In this document: piece after piece, positions 1 through 6,846 of the stretch
How positions within the stretch are numbered: the first letter of the stretch is position 1
Layout of the letters: every line of letters begins with the position of its first letter
Assembly (NCBI GenBank): GCA_030017475.1
Contig: JASEIO010000021.1
Coordinates: forward strand, 9,402-25,922
Source: a bacterium
Lineage (GTDB): Bacteria > UBA9089 > JASEIO01
Length of the DNA: 16,521 nucleotides
Reading direction: 5' to 3'
Program-made: the position numbers and the translations under genes
Notes under the pieces: generated by a model
Databases searched by the model: none
Told to the model about the DNA's origin: nothing
The model's input: only the letters and a program-made list of their open reading frames with translations

Positions 1-218
1 ATCTCTGCTTCACCTGCCTTTTCTACCTCCTCTCTTTTCTTCCTTTCTTCTTCTAACAACTTAGTAAGCGTATCAATCTCCCTCTCTGCCTTTTTCTCTT
101 TTTCTTCTTTCTCCTCTTCTAATCTTTCAGTAATTGATGCAATCTTCTCTCTAAGGTTTTTTATCTCTGCTTCACCTGCCTTTTCTACCTCCTCTCTTTT
201 CTTCCTTTCTTCTTCTAA
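1..218. repeat. 56-bp perfect direct repeat, 162-bp period, inside the coiled-coil gene
   Basis: Bases 1-56 are identical to bases 163-218. The 162-bp period equals 54 codons, so the repeat keeps frame and gives the same 19-residue peptide block twice; the spacer between the copies is related only loosely at protein level. The left copy begins at the window edge, so the repeat unit may continue outside. Confidence 0.9.
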
Positions 219-695
219 TATGCGAGTAAGTTCAACTACCTCCTGTTTTACTTTCTCTATTTCCTGTTCTTTTGACAGCACCAATTCTTCCTTCTCCATT
301 CTTTCATTGGCCAACTCTGTCCTTAGCCTCTCCGTATCCTCTATCCTTTTACTAATTTTATCCAATTCCCCTTTTATCTTATTTAGTTCTTCAAGCCTTA
401 CTTCTTCCGTTTTCTCCCTTTTTATCCCCATTAATCTCTCTACGATCTCAAAAACCTTTGTTTTTGCCCTTTCTTTTCCCTCTTTTTCAATAATATCTGC
501 TATCTCTCTCTCTATCTTTTCCATCTCTTCCCTTTTTCTTTTCCTCTCCTCTAATCTCCTACTAAGCGATTCCATTTTCCCTTTAAGCTTTTCTATCTTC
601 ATCATCTCATCTTTTAATTCAGTACCTTGTGCAACAACAGCCATATTTAATACTAATACTATTGATAAAATCAACCCTAAAATAGATTCCCTCAT
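1..695 (-). CDS. Secreted coiled-coil protein, C-terminus cut by window edge
   Basis: Reading frame opens at ATG 695-693 and stays open to the left edge (231 codons seen, no stop). A strong ribosome site (GAGGGG about 5 bases before the ATG) overlaps the stop codon of the beta-barrel gene upstream; the gap is 9 bp, so the two are almost certainly one transcript. The first 24 residues look like a signal peptide (MRES, then a hydrophobic run ending VVAQG). The rest is almost wholly charged and helical (Lys, Glu, Arg with spaced Leu/Ile), a long continuous coiled coil with no visible catalytic motif or cysteine. A 19-residue block, LEEERKKREEVEKAGEAEI, occurs twice, 54 residues apart, so the downstream part is probably built of tandem repeats. 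Role unknown; a periplasmic or surface spacer/tether working with the adjacent beta-barrel is an inference. Confidence 0.8.
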   Translation of the reverse strand, partial: MRESILGLILSIVLVLNMAVVAQGTELKDEMMKIEKLKGKMESLSRRLEERKRKREEMEKIEREIADIIEKEGKERAKTKVFEIVERLMGIKREKTEEVRLEELNKIKGELDKISKRIEDTERLRTELANERMEKEELVLSKEQEIEKVKQEVVELTRILEEERKKREEVEKAGEAEIKNLREKIASITERLEEEKEEKEKKAEREIDTLTKLLEEERKKREEVEKAGEAE

Positions 696-704
696 CTTAA
701 CCCC

Positions 705-1835
705 TCACCAAAAGGTATACCTTATTTCTATACTACATCTATTTACTACATAATCCTTCCCAGATTCACTCGAATCTCTTTCTTCCCATCCATACCTGAA
801 GTTAAATAATATATCTTCATGGGGTTGCCAACCCATCCTTATGCCTAAACCCCATAATTTGTCATTTCGCCGAGATCTTACATAGGTGATATATCCGTAA
901 TAACTTCCAACCGATAAAGAGCTGGCTCTAGTCATTAATCTTTCTATTCTAAACCTTATCCTTTGGTCTCTATAGCTTGAACCTTCATAATCTTCCATTA
1001 ATCTAAAGTCATAATTTATTGTTCCAATATCCCTCCTACTCCCTTTATATATTAAAGTTACCCCATAAAGCTCATCTTCTATAGAGGGCTCCCGTTCATC
1101 TTTTCTATACGCATAACCAACATCAAAAATGGCCTTAATTCGATAGGTCAATAAATGGTCTAATCTTAAATCTACAGTATGTCCAATAGAAAGGAGATCT
1201 AAAGGACTCAAATAATTCCTTCTTTCGTATGCATATTCCAAACTAAGGGTTGTAGTAGAAGAAAGTCTCCCAGCTAAATCTAAGCCAATCTCCTGTCTAT
1301 CTAAATCAGACAAGGAGGTCTCTTTATAATTCAAAAATCTGTAGTAATATTTTAGGTTGCCAACTATATTCTTTGCTACTAAATATCTTAATACCAAATC
1401 TGCCTTATTTGAGGTGTAATATTTTTCCTCTCTTTTAAACATTCCATATTCATCAATAGTTACTGGCTCAACAGGTTCAAAAAGGGTACCTCTTGCATCA
1501 ATTGAAAGTCTACGAGTAAGTTTTCTGTCAGCTAAACAGGTGATAAAATGAGATACCTCGTCTTCAATATCGTCTATACTATAATGAGAATACTTAAGTG
1601 TATAGCCAAATTCAAGATAGGTCTTTCCTAAAAACCAAAAACTTATCTCTGGATAGAGATAGGTTATGAAACCTCCTTTTCCCTTCAGATCAAAATTATC
1701 TGTATATTCTTCTCGCAATGTAATTTTAGGTATAATCCTTAAAGCGCAGTCTACATTTGATATTGGTAAGGCGAATATAAAACCTGATATTGCCACTGAA
1801 AAAATTATAAGTTTTACTCCCTGGCATTCACACAT
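705..1835 (-). CDS. Outer-membrane beta-barrel protein (putative beta-barrel porin 2-like)
   Basis: 376 residues from ATG 1835. The N-terminus has a hydrophobic signal-like segment (VKLIIFSVAISGFIFALPIS) and the mature part opens with LRIIPKITLREEYTDNF, the 'reeYtDN' pattern usual at the start of BBP2_2/PEP-CTERM-associated barrel proteins. After it come many alternating, Tyr-rich amphipathic strands with charged turns, ending in YTFW; a terminal aromatic is the usual beta-signal for BAM-dependent insertion. A TTG 36 bases upstream (1871) is in frame, but it forms the first bases of a TTGACA promoter box, so I prefer the ATG, which would then have almost no leader and no clear ribosome site. 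The secreted coiled-coil gene follows in the same operon. Probably sits in the outer membrane; cargo or function unknown. Confidence 0.7.
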   Translation of the reverse strand: MCECQGVKLIIFSVAISGFIFALPISNVDCALRIIPKITLREEYTDNFDLKGKGGFITYLYPEISFWFLGKTYLEFGYTLKYSHYSIDDIEDEVSHFITCLADRKLTRRLSIDARGTLFEPVEPVTIDEYGMFKREEKYYTSNKADLVLRYLVAKNIVGNLKYYYRFLNYKETSLSDLDRQEIGLDLAGRLSSTTTLSLEYAYERRNYLSPLDLLSIGHTVDLRLDHLLTYRIKAIFDVGYAYRKDEREPSIEDELYGVTLIYKGSRRDIGTINYDFRLMEDYEGSSYRDQRIRFRIERLMTRASSLSVGSYYGYITYVRSRRNDKLWGLGIRMGWQPHEDILFNFRYGWEERDSSESGKDYVVNRCSIEIRYTFW

Positions 1836-1842
1836 TTTAATT

Positions 1843-1871
1843 ATAGTACTATACCTTAGAAAATATGTCAA
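1843..1871 (-). promoter_or_regulatory. Sigma70-type promoter for the beta-barrel/coiled-coil operon
   Basis: Read on the minus strand: TTGACA (1871-1866, perfect -35), 17-bp spacer, TACTAT (1848-1843, 4/6 of the -10). A perfect TATAAT also lies at 1845-1840 but with a 20-bp spacer. Transcription would start at or within a few bases of ATG 1835, giving a leaderless or near-leaderless mRNA. Confidence 0.5.
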
Positions 1872-1963
1872 TAACTTTTTCTATAAATCCGATATAAGAT
1901 CACCATACTAATTGCCAATCCTTCTCAAAAGGACGTGGTAAACCCTTCATGAAGTTATAAATA

Positions 1964-2953
1964 TTATGGTACCTCAATCTGATCAAATATCTGCTTTATG
2001 ATATCCTCTGAGGTTACTCCCTCTGCCTCTGCCTCATAAGTCAAGATGATCCGGTGCCGTAAAACATCTAATCCAATTAACTTAACATCTTCTGGAGTAA
2101 CATATCCTCTTCTTTTCAAAAAGGCATAGGCTTTAGAGGCAAGTACTAAATAGATAGAAGCCCTGGGAGAGGCTCCATAGGCAATAAGTCCTCGTAAATT
2201 AGCTAATTTATATCTTTCTGGCTCTCGAGTAGCAAAGATAATATCAAGGATATAATCTTTAATCCTTTCATCCATATATACTTCGTTAACTGTAGACCGA
2301 GCTTTTATGACTTCCTGAGGTGAGACTACTTCCGAAGCCGAAGGTAGGTTACCTTCAGTCATCCTTGCGATTATCTCTCTTTCTTCTTTCCGATTGGGAT
2401 AAGTGATCTTTAGTTTCAACATAAATCTATCAATTTGAGCTTCTGGTAAAGGATATGTTCCCTCTTGTTCAATAGGATTTTGGGTAGCCAAAACTAAAAA
2501 TGGCTCATCCAATGGATAGGTATGATCACCAATAGTCACCTGTCGCTCCTGCATTGCTTCAAGCAAGGCGGATTGAACCTTAGCTGGTGCACGATTGATT
2601 TCATCAGCCAAAATTAGATTGGCAAAGATAGGTCCCTTTTTTGGGGTAAATCTTCCAGTCTTTGGATTATAGACCATTGTGCCAATCAAATCTGCTGGTA
2701 ACAAATCTGGGGTAAATTGAAGACGTTGAAATTTGGTCTGTATTGTATCAGAAAGGGTTTTTACTACCAAGGTCTTGGCTAATCCCGGTACCCCTTCAAT
2801 CAAGATATGGCCATTAGCCAAAAGTCCTATTAATAGTCGTTCAATGATATAGTTTTGCCCTACGATCACCTTTCCAATTTCATTGAGTAATCGATCCACA
2901 AAGGCACTCTTTTCTTCTATCCTTTTATTGATTTCCCTAATATCTTCTGTCAT
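1964..2953 (-). CDS. MoxR-family AAA+ ATPase
   Basis: 329 residues, ATG 2953 preceded by a textbook AGGAGG. Shows the MoxR order: Walker A GVPGLAKT (54-61), Walker B LILADE (113-118) followed by INRAPAKVQSALLEAMQE, sensor-1 ATQNPIEQEGTYPLPEAQ (157-173) and the IDRF arginine (R176), then a C-terminal helical lid. Length is normal for the family. MoxR ATPases act as remodelling chaperones, generally with a von Willebrand A-domain and DUF58 partner encoded next door; neither is present here, since upstream lies formate dehydrogenase and downstream a beta-barrel gene with its own promoter. It could help mature the metalloenzyme complex upstream or act in envelope assembly; both are inferences. 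Confidence 0.93.
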   Translation of the reverse strand: MTEDIREINKRIEEKSAFVDRLLNEIGKVIVGQNYIIERLLIGLLANGHILIEGVPGLAKTLVVKTLSDTIQTKFQRLQFTPDLLPADLIGTMVYNPKTGRFTPKKGPIFANLILADEINRAPAKVQSALLEAMQERQVTIGDHTYPLDEPFLVLATQNPIEQEGTYPLPEAQIDRFMLKLKITYPNRKEEREIIARMTEGNLPSASEVVSPQEVIKARSTVNEVYMDERIKDYILDIIFATREPERYKLANLRGLIAYGASPRASIYLVLASKAYAFLKRRGYVTPEDVKLIGLDVLRHRIILTYEAEAEGVTSEDIIKQIFDQIEVP

Positions 2954-2976
2954 TCTATACCTCCTGATAAAATTAT

Positions 2977-3025
2977 AGCCAAGTTATAACCTTAAATCCT
3001 TCTTTAAGGGAAAACTAACTTGGCT
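2977..3025. repeat. Nested inverted repeat in the moxR leader / fdh 3' end
   Basis: A perfect 10-bp outer stem (2977-2986 AGCCAAGTTA with 3016-3025 TAACTTGGCT) encloses a perfect 7-bp inner stem (2990-2996 CCTTAAA with 3003-3009 TTTAAGG) around a 6-base loop. It lies 66 bp past the formate dehydrogenase gamma stop and 23 bp before the moxR ATG. On the minus strand it is followed by ATAATTTTAT, only a weak U-tract, so it may be an inefficient terminator/attenuator or an mRNA stability element. A TATAAT at 2977-2972 overlaps its edge but lacks a good -35. Confidence 0.6.
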
Positions 3026-3090
3026 TACTACACAAAAGTCTAATCTTGGTTGAACTACAAAGATTTAAAGCCAAAAACTTAAAGATGATT

Positions 3091-3924
3091 TTAGAATTCC
3101 TTGGGCAATATCTTCATCTCCCGATAGGTAAAAACAGGGCCATCGATACAGATATACTTTGGTCCTACATTACAATGTCCACAATGTCCTACCCCACATT
3201 TCATATGTCGCTCTAAGGTAGAGATTATTGCCTCTTCTTGGAAACCCATTTTCAATAGATAATCTTCCACAACAATATGGATCATGAATAGTGGTCCACA
3301 GACAAAGGCTACGGAATTTCTTGGATTGATCTCTATCTTATCAAAAAGTCGAGTGATTAGTCCTATCTCTCCATCCCATTTCTCTCCATCTACTCTATTT
3401 ACAGTCATATGGACTTCCACTCCTTCAACCTTTCCCCATTCTTTCAATTCATCCCGAAAGATTATGTATCTCGGTGTCCTGGCACCGTGAAGGATAATAA
3501 TATGACCAAAATCGGATCTATTATCTATCATGTCTTTAATCAATGGCCTCAATGGTGCCATACCAATCCCACCACCAACAAATAGGATATCTTTACCCTT
3601 TGCCTCATCAAATGGAAATCCATTGCCGAATGGACCCCGAATTCCTACTACATCCCCCACCTTCATCTTATGCAAAGACCTTGTTACCTCTCCTATGGCA
3701 TAGATAGTCAGTTGAAAACTGCCCTTTTCAATTTGGGATGAAGATAGAGAAATGGGTACCTCCCCCACTCCAAATATAGAAAGTTCTAAAAACTGCCCTG
3801 GTTTATAGGAAAAGGCCTCTTTCACTTCGGAATTAATAAAAGAAAAGGTAAAGGTCTTTAGATCCAATCCCTCATCCTTTATACCTATAATCTTCGCTGT
3901 CTTTGGCAGATATATATTCTCCAT
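3091..3924 (-). CDS. FAD/NAD(P)-binding gamma subunit (HydG/AsrB/PyrK-like) of formate dehydrogenase complex
   Basis: 277 residues, ATG 3924 with GGAGGAG just upstream. N-terminal ferredoxin-reductase-type beta-barrel with the FAD segment PGQFLELSI...VPISLSSS (42-63) and GPFGNGF (97-103); then a nucleotide-binding Rossmann part VGGGIGMAPLRPLI (116-129) and VCGP (208-211); then a C-terminal 2Fe-2S cluster Cys243-x4-Cys248-x2-Cys251-x7-Cys259, as in PyrK, AsrB and hydrogenase gamma subunits. It passes electrons between NAD(P)H and the iron-sulfur beta subunit. Its start overlaps the end of the beta gene by 53 bp, so the two are co-translated. With no asrC-type sulfite reductase or NiFe hydrogenase gene here and a formate dehydrogenase alpha gene upstream, I infer it is the diaphorase arm of that enzyme. 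Confidence 0.9.
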   Translation of the reverse strand: MENIYLPKTAKIIGIKDEGLDLKTFTFSFINSEVKEAFSYKPGQFLELSIFGVGEVPISLSSSQIEKGSFQLTIYAIGEVTRSLHKMKVGDVVGIRGPFGNGFPFDEAKGKDILFVGGGIGMAPLRPLIKDMIDNRSDFGHIIILHGARTPRYIIFRDELKEWGKVEGVEVHMTVNRVDGEKWDGEIGLITRLFDKIEINPRNSVAFVCGPLFMIHIVVEDYLLKMGFQEEAIISTLERHMKCGVGHCGHCNVGPKYICIDGPVFTYREMKILPKEF

Positions 3925-4960
3925 ACTCCTCCATCCTTATTTGGTGGATAACATGAGACATGTCTATACCCCCTAAACAGGCTGTAACACACCTGCCACA
4001 TCCAACACAACCACAAGTACCCCACCTGCCCATATAACAATCGAGTTTGTGATAAAATCTCCTTTTGATCCTATCCTTTTTCTCTTTTCTTGGATTAAGT
4101 CCTTCTGCAAGATGTGTAAATCCAAAAAGGGTACATGAATCCCAGGTTCTAATCCTTACACCTTCCCGCTCTGTTGTGGGTCTATCTATGACATTGAAAC
4201 AGGAACAGGTTGGGCAAACATAAGCACATCCACCACAGTTTTGACATCTATCCCCTAACATCTTCCATAATGATTCCTCAACCTCTTCCTGAATCAACTT
4301 TTGGGTTATTGTGGCAAACTCCCCATATCTTAAAAACTTGGTCTTTGTTTCATGAACCACCTCATATTCCTCATCTAAATCTTTCTGAGTTCCTTCTTGA
4401 AAGAGGTAATGATATTTTTCTACAATGTCCTGTCCTTTTTTCGAACCTACATGAATAGTAAATCTATTTGAAAGAGGAACGAATTGCAAATCAAAACCTT
4501 CTTCTGCCATAGGACCTGAATTGGCATAAACACAGAAACAATTTGTATCCGGAGACACACAGACCAGGTTAATTAAGGTTGTGTCTTCCCTCTTCTTTTG
4601 ATAATATGGATCCTTATATCTCCCTAAGTAAACAGCATCTAAGAAGCTTAAGGCTTTAAGATCACAAGATCGAATACCAAAGATTAACCTCTTTTTATCT
4701 GTAATTGTAAAGGAAAGCTCGTAATCACCCGAAACCTCTTTATACTTAAAAATCACCTCTTGTTGAGGGAAAAAAAATCCCTTTGGGGAAAGGACAGCAT
4801 TTTTGTAGTCTAAGGTGATTTCATCCATAGATTTAATAACGCTGAATAAGACATCCTCTTTTTCCTTCACAGGGGCAATGATTTCTTGATTCTTATGAAT
4901 TCTCCGAAGTAACGGTATTATATATTCTTTATTCATGGTTAGAAGGCTATTATCCATCAT
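3872..4960 (-). CDS. 4Fe-4S dicluster beta subunit (HydB/AsrA-like) of formate dehydrogenase complex
   Basis: 362 residues. Two ferredoxin-type 4Fe-4S motifs near the C-terminus: Cys239-x2-Cys242-x2-Cys245-x3-Cys249 and Cys318-x2-Cys321-x2-Cys324-x3-Cys328. The middle carries GIRSCDLKALSFLD (95-108) and CVSPDTNCFC (134-143), both hallmarks of the AsrA / sulfhydrogenase beta family. It would wire electrons between the molybdopterin subunit and the flavin gamma subunit. The start ATG overlaps the stop of the fdhA 3' remnant as ATGA; a second ATG follows immediately (4957) and either could be used, with AAAGGTG upstream. No membrane segment, so the complex looks soluble and cytoplasmic. Family membership is firm; assignment to formate rather than hydrogen or sulfite chemistry rests on the upstream gene. 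Confidence 0.9.
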   Translation of the reverse strand: MMDNSLLTMNKEYIIPLLRRIHKNQEIIAPVKEKEDVLFSVIKSMDEITLDYKNAVLSPKGFFFPQQEVIFKYKEVSGDYELSFTITDKKRLIFGIRSCDLKALSFLDAVYLGRYKDPYYQKKREDTTLINLVCVSPDTNCFCVYANSGPMAEEGFDLQFVPLSNRFTIHVGSKKGQDIVEKYHYLFQEGTQKDLDEEYEVVHETKTKFLRYGEFATITQKLIQEEVEESLWKMLGDRCQNCGGCAYVCPTCSCFNVIDRPTTEREGVRIRTWDSCTLFGFTHLAEGLNPRKEKKDRIKRRFYHKLDCYMGRWGTCGCVGCGRCVTACLGGIDMSHVIHQIRMEEYGEYISAKDSEDYRYKG

Positions 4961-5139
4961 TCACACCTTTCAAGCCTTGCTGCACAGATTTTGAATTCAG
5001 GTATCTTTGATTTTGGATCCAAGGAAGGATTAGTCAGTATATTGGCTGCGCACTCTTTGAAATGAAAAGGCATAAAGAGAATCCCTTCTGGAGTAACATC
5101 TGTTAATATGGCTCTAACCTCTACATCTCCTCTTCTGGA
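4957..5139 (-). pseudogene. fdhA: Detached 3' end of fdhA (out of frame with the main part)
   Basis: In the -1/+1 frame relative to the upstream fdhA reading frame, this stretch encodes SRRGDVEVRAILTD...GILFMPFHF...AANILTNPSLDP...KIPEFKICA, the standard last ~60 residues of FdhA-type molybdopterin oxidoreductases. It ends in a TGA overlapping the beta-subunit ATG (ATGA), the spacing expected for the true fdhA stop. The frame extends upstream to a GTG at 5223, but that part (before 5140) is only the shadow of the fdhA frame. So this is the C-terminal end of fdhA, severed by a frame change at about 5135-5140. Confidence 0.85.
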
Positions 5140-6802
5140 TAGGTGGTACATAATCAACAGGAGTAAATAAGCCCTTTCCTCTTGGAAATCCATTCTTGTG
5201 CAAGAATGGGGTTCCTGGATCACTCCTATCTTTACATGGCCATTGTAACCCCCATCCTTCTTCTAATCGATCGTAGTATATCCCTCCATAGATTGGAGTT
5301 AACAAGGCTATCTCTTCTGCAATCTCTTCAGGACTAGCATAATTCATTGAATAACCCATTCTATTCGAAAGCTCCTGTATTATCCACCAATCAGGTTTTG
5401 ACTCCCCAATTGGCGAAATTGCTTGTCTAATTCTTTGTACTCTTCTTTCAGTATTGGTAAACGTCCCATCTTTTTCAGCAAAGCTTGCTGCGGGTAAAAC
5501 AACATCAGCTAATTCAGCTGTCTCAGACAAGAATATGTCCTGAACCACCAGTATCTCTATCTTTTCTAAAGCCTCTTTGACATGAGTTATATCAGGATTG
5601 CTTAGCATTGGATTTTCACCCATTATATACATTCCACGAATCCTACCATTTCGTGCTTCATTCATCATTTCCACAACCGTAAGTCCAGGATCCTTTGGAA
5701 GTTTCACACCCCATACCCTCTCAAACTTTTCTCTCACCTTCTCATCCGTAACCTTCTGATAACCAGTATATACATCAGGTAAAGCTCCTACATCACAAGC
5801 TCCCTGGACATTGTTCTGCCCCCTTAATGGATTAACACCTGTGTGTAATTCACCCAATCTACCAGTTAACATCGCCAAATTTGCCAAAGATAATACATTA
5901 TCCACCCCTGTTACGTGTTGGGTAATGCCCATAGAGTAAATGATCATGGATTTCTTATGACTGGCATAGAGTATAGATGCCCTTATTAGGTCATTTTCCG
6001 GTATCCCAGTTATTTCCCTGACAAAAGTTGGGGTATACTTTGCCACTGTCTTTTTTAATGCCTCAAAATTCTCAGTCCGTCTTTTAACAAAATCTCGGTC
6101 ATACATCTCTTTATTAATTATCACATTCATCGTCCCATTAATCCATGCCACATCAGTTCCTGGCTTCTGTTGTAAATGTAAATGGGCAAAGCACGAAAGC
6201 TGAATTTTTCTTGGATCAACCAAAATCAATCTTGCCCCACCCTCAATAGCCTTTAATATAAAGGATCCAATCTGTGGATGTTGTTCTGTGGTATTAGAAC
6301 CAGTAACTAAAAGTATATCAGCTCCTTCTATCTCATTTATGGAGTTAGTCATAGCCCCTGAACCAAAGGAAGTAGTCAGACCAGTCACAGTAGCAGAGTG
6401 GCAAAGGCGTGCGCAATGGTCTATATTGTTAGTACCTAATGTAGCCCTGGTAAATTTCTGGATCAAATAGTTTTCCTCATTGGTACACTTTGCAGAACCA
6501 AGAACACATAATGAATCAGGTCCTGTAGTTTCTTTGATTTGTTTGAATCTCTCCGAAATAAATCCCAAGGCCTCATCCCAACTTACCTCTTTAAAACGAC
6601 CATCTCTCTTTATTAATGGAGATTTTAACCTATGGGGGCTTTTTATAAACTCATAACTATTCCATCCCTTAACACATAATCTCCCCCTGGATATAGGATG
6701 AGCCTTGCTTGGAGTTATCCCGACAATTTCATCATCCTCAACCTGGAAATAAAAGTTACATCCACAACCACAATAGGTACAAGTGGTCAAAACATTCTTC
6801 AT
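5114..6802 (-). CDS. fdhA: Formate dehydrogenase alpha (catalytic Mo/W-bis-MGD) subunit, truncated by frameshift/deletion
   Basis: ATG 6802 has AGGAGAGA upstream. 4Fe-4S motif Cys8-x2-Cys11-x3-Cys15...Cys43 followed by VKGWNS; the active-site motif HCARLCHSATVTGL places a cysteine (Cys134, followed by His135) where other FDHs have selenocysteine; LRGQNNVQGACDVG (326-339) carries the conserved arginine. These mark a formate dehydrogenase rather than a nitrate or arsenate enzyme. No Tat signal, so cytoplasmic. The frame matches the family to VDYVPPI (about residue 555) and then reads QKRRCRG and stops, while the remaining C-terminus lies in another frame at 4957-5139. About 65-70 residues normally found between these points, including the TTGR...YHT...TMTRR part of the dinucleotide-binding domain, are absent. 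Either a real inactivating deletion or an assembly fault. First gene of the FDH group, 44 bp after the citrate synthase-like gene. Confidence 0.92.
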   Translation of the reverse strand: MKNVLTTCTYCGCGCNFYFQVEDDEIVGITPSKAHPISRGRLCVKGWNSYEFIKSPHRLKSPLIKRDGRFKEVSWDEALGFISERFKQIKETTGPDSLCVLGSAKCTNEENYLIQKFTRATLGTNNIDHCARLCHSATVTGLTTSFGSGAMTNSINEIEGADILLVTGSNTTEQHPQIGSFILKAIEGGARLILVDPRKIQLSCFAHLHLQQKPGTDVAWINGTMNVIINKEMYDRDFVKRRTENFEALKKTVAKYTPTFVREITGIPENDLIRASILYASHKKSMIIYSMGITQHVTGVDNVLSLANLAMLTGRLGELHTGVNPLRGQNNVQGACDVGALPDVYTGYQKVTDEKVREKFERVWGVKLPKDPGLTVVEMMNEARNGRIRGMYIMGENPMLSNPDITHVKEALEKIEILVVQDIFLSETAELADVVLPAASFAEKDGTFTNTERRVQRIRQAISPIGESKPDWWIIQELSNRMGYSMNYASPEEIAEEIALLTPIYGGIYYDRLEEGWGLQWPCKDRSDPGTPFLHKNGFPRGKGLFTPVDYVPPIQKRRCRG

Positions 6803-6846
6803 TCTCTCCTATTATTCAGTTTCTCCTTGGAATTTTCAGCCTTCTT

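Noticed and set aside
220-753. 177-residue plus-strand frame rich in Ser, Phe and Leu
   Set aside because: It is the antisense shadow of the Lys/Glu-rich coiled-coil gene, which has a signal peptide, a strong ribosome site and operon position.
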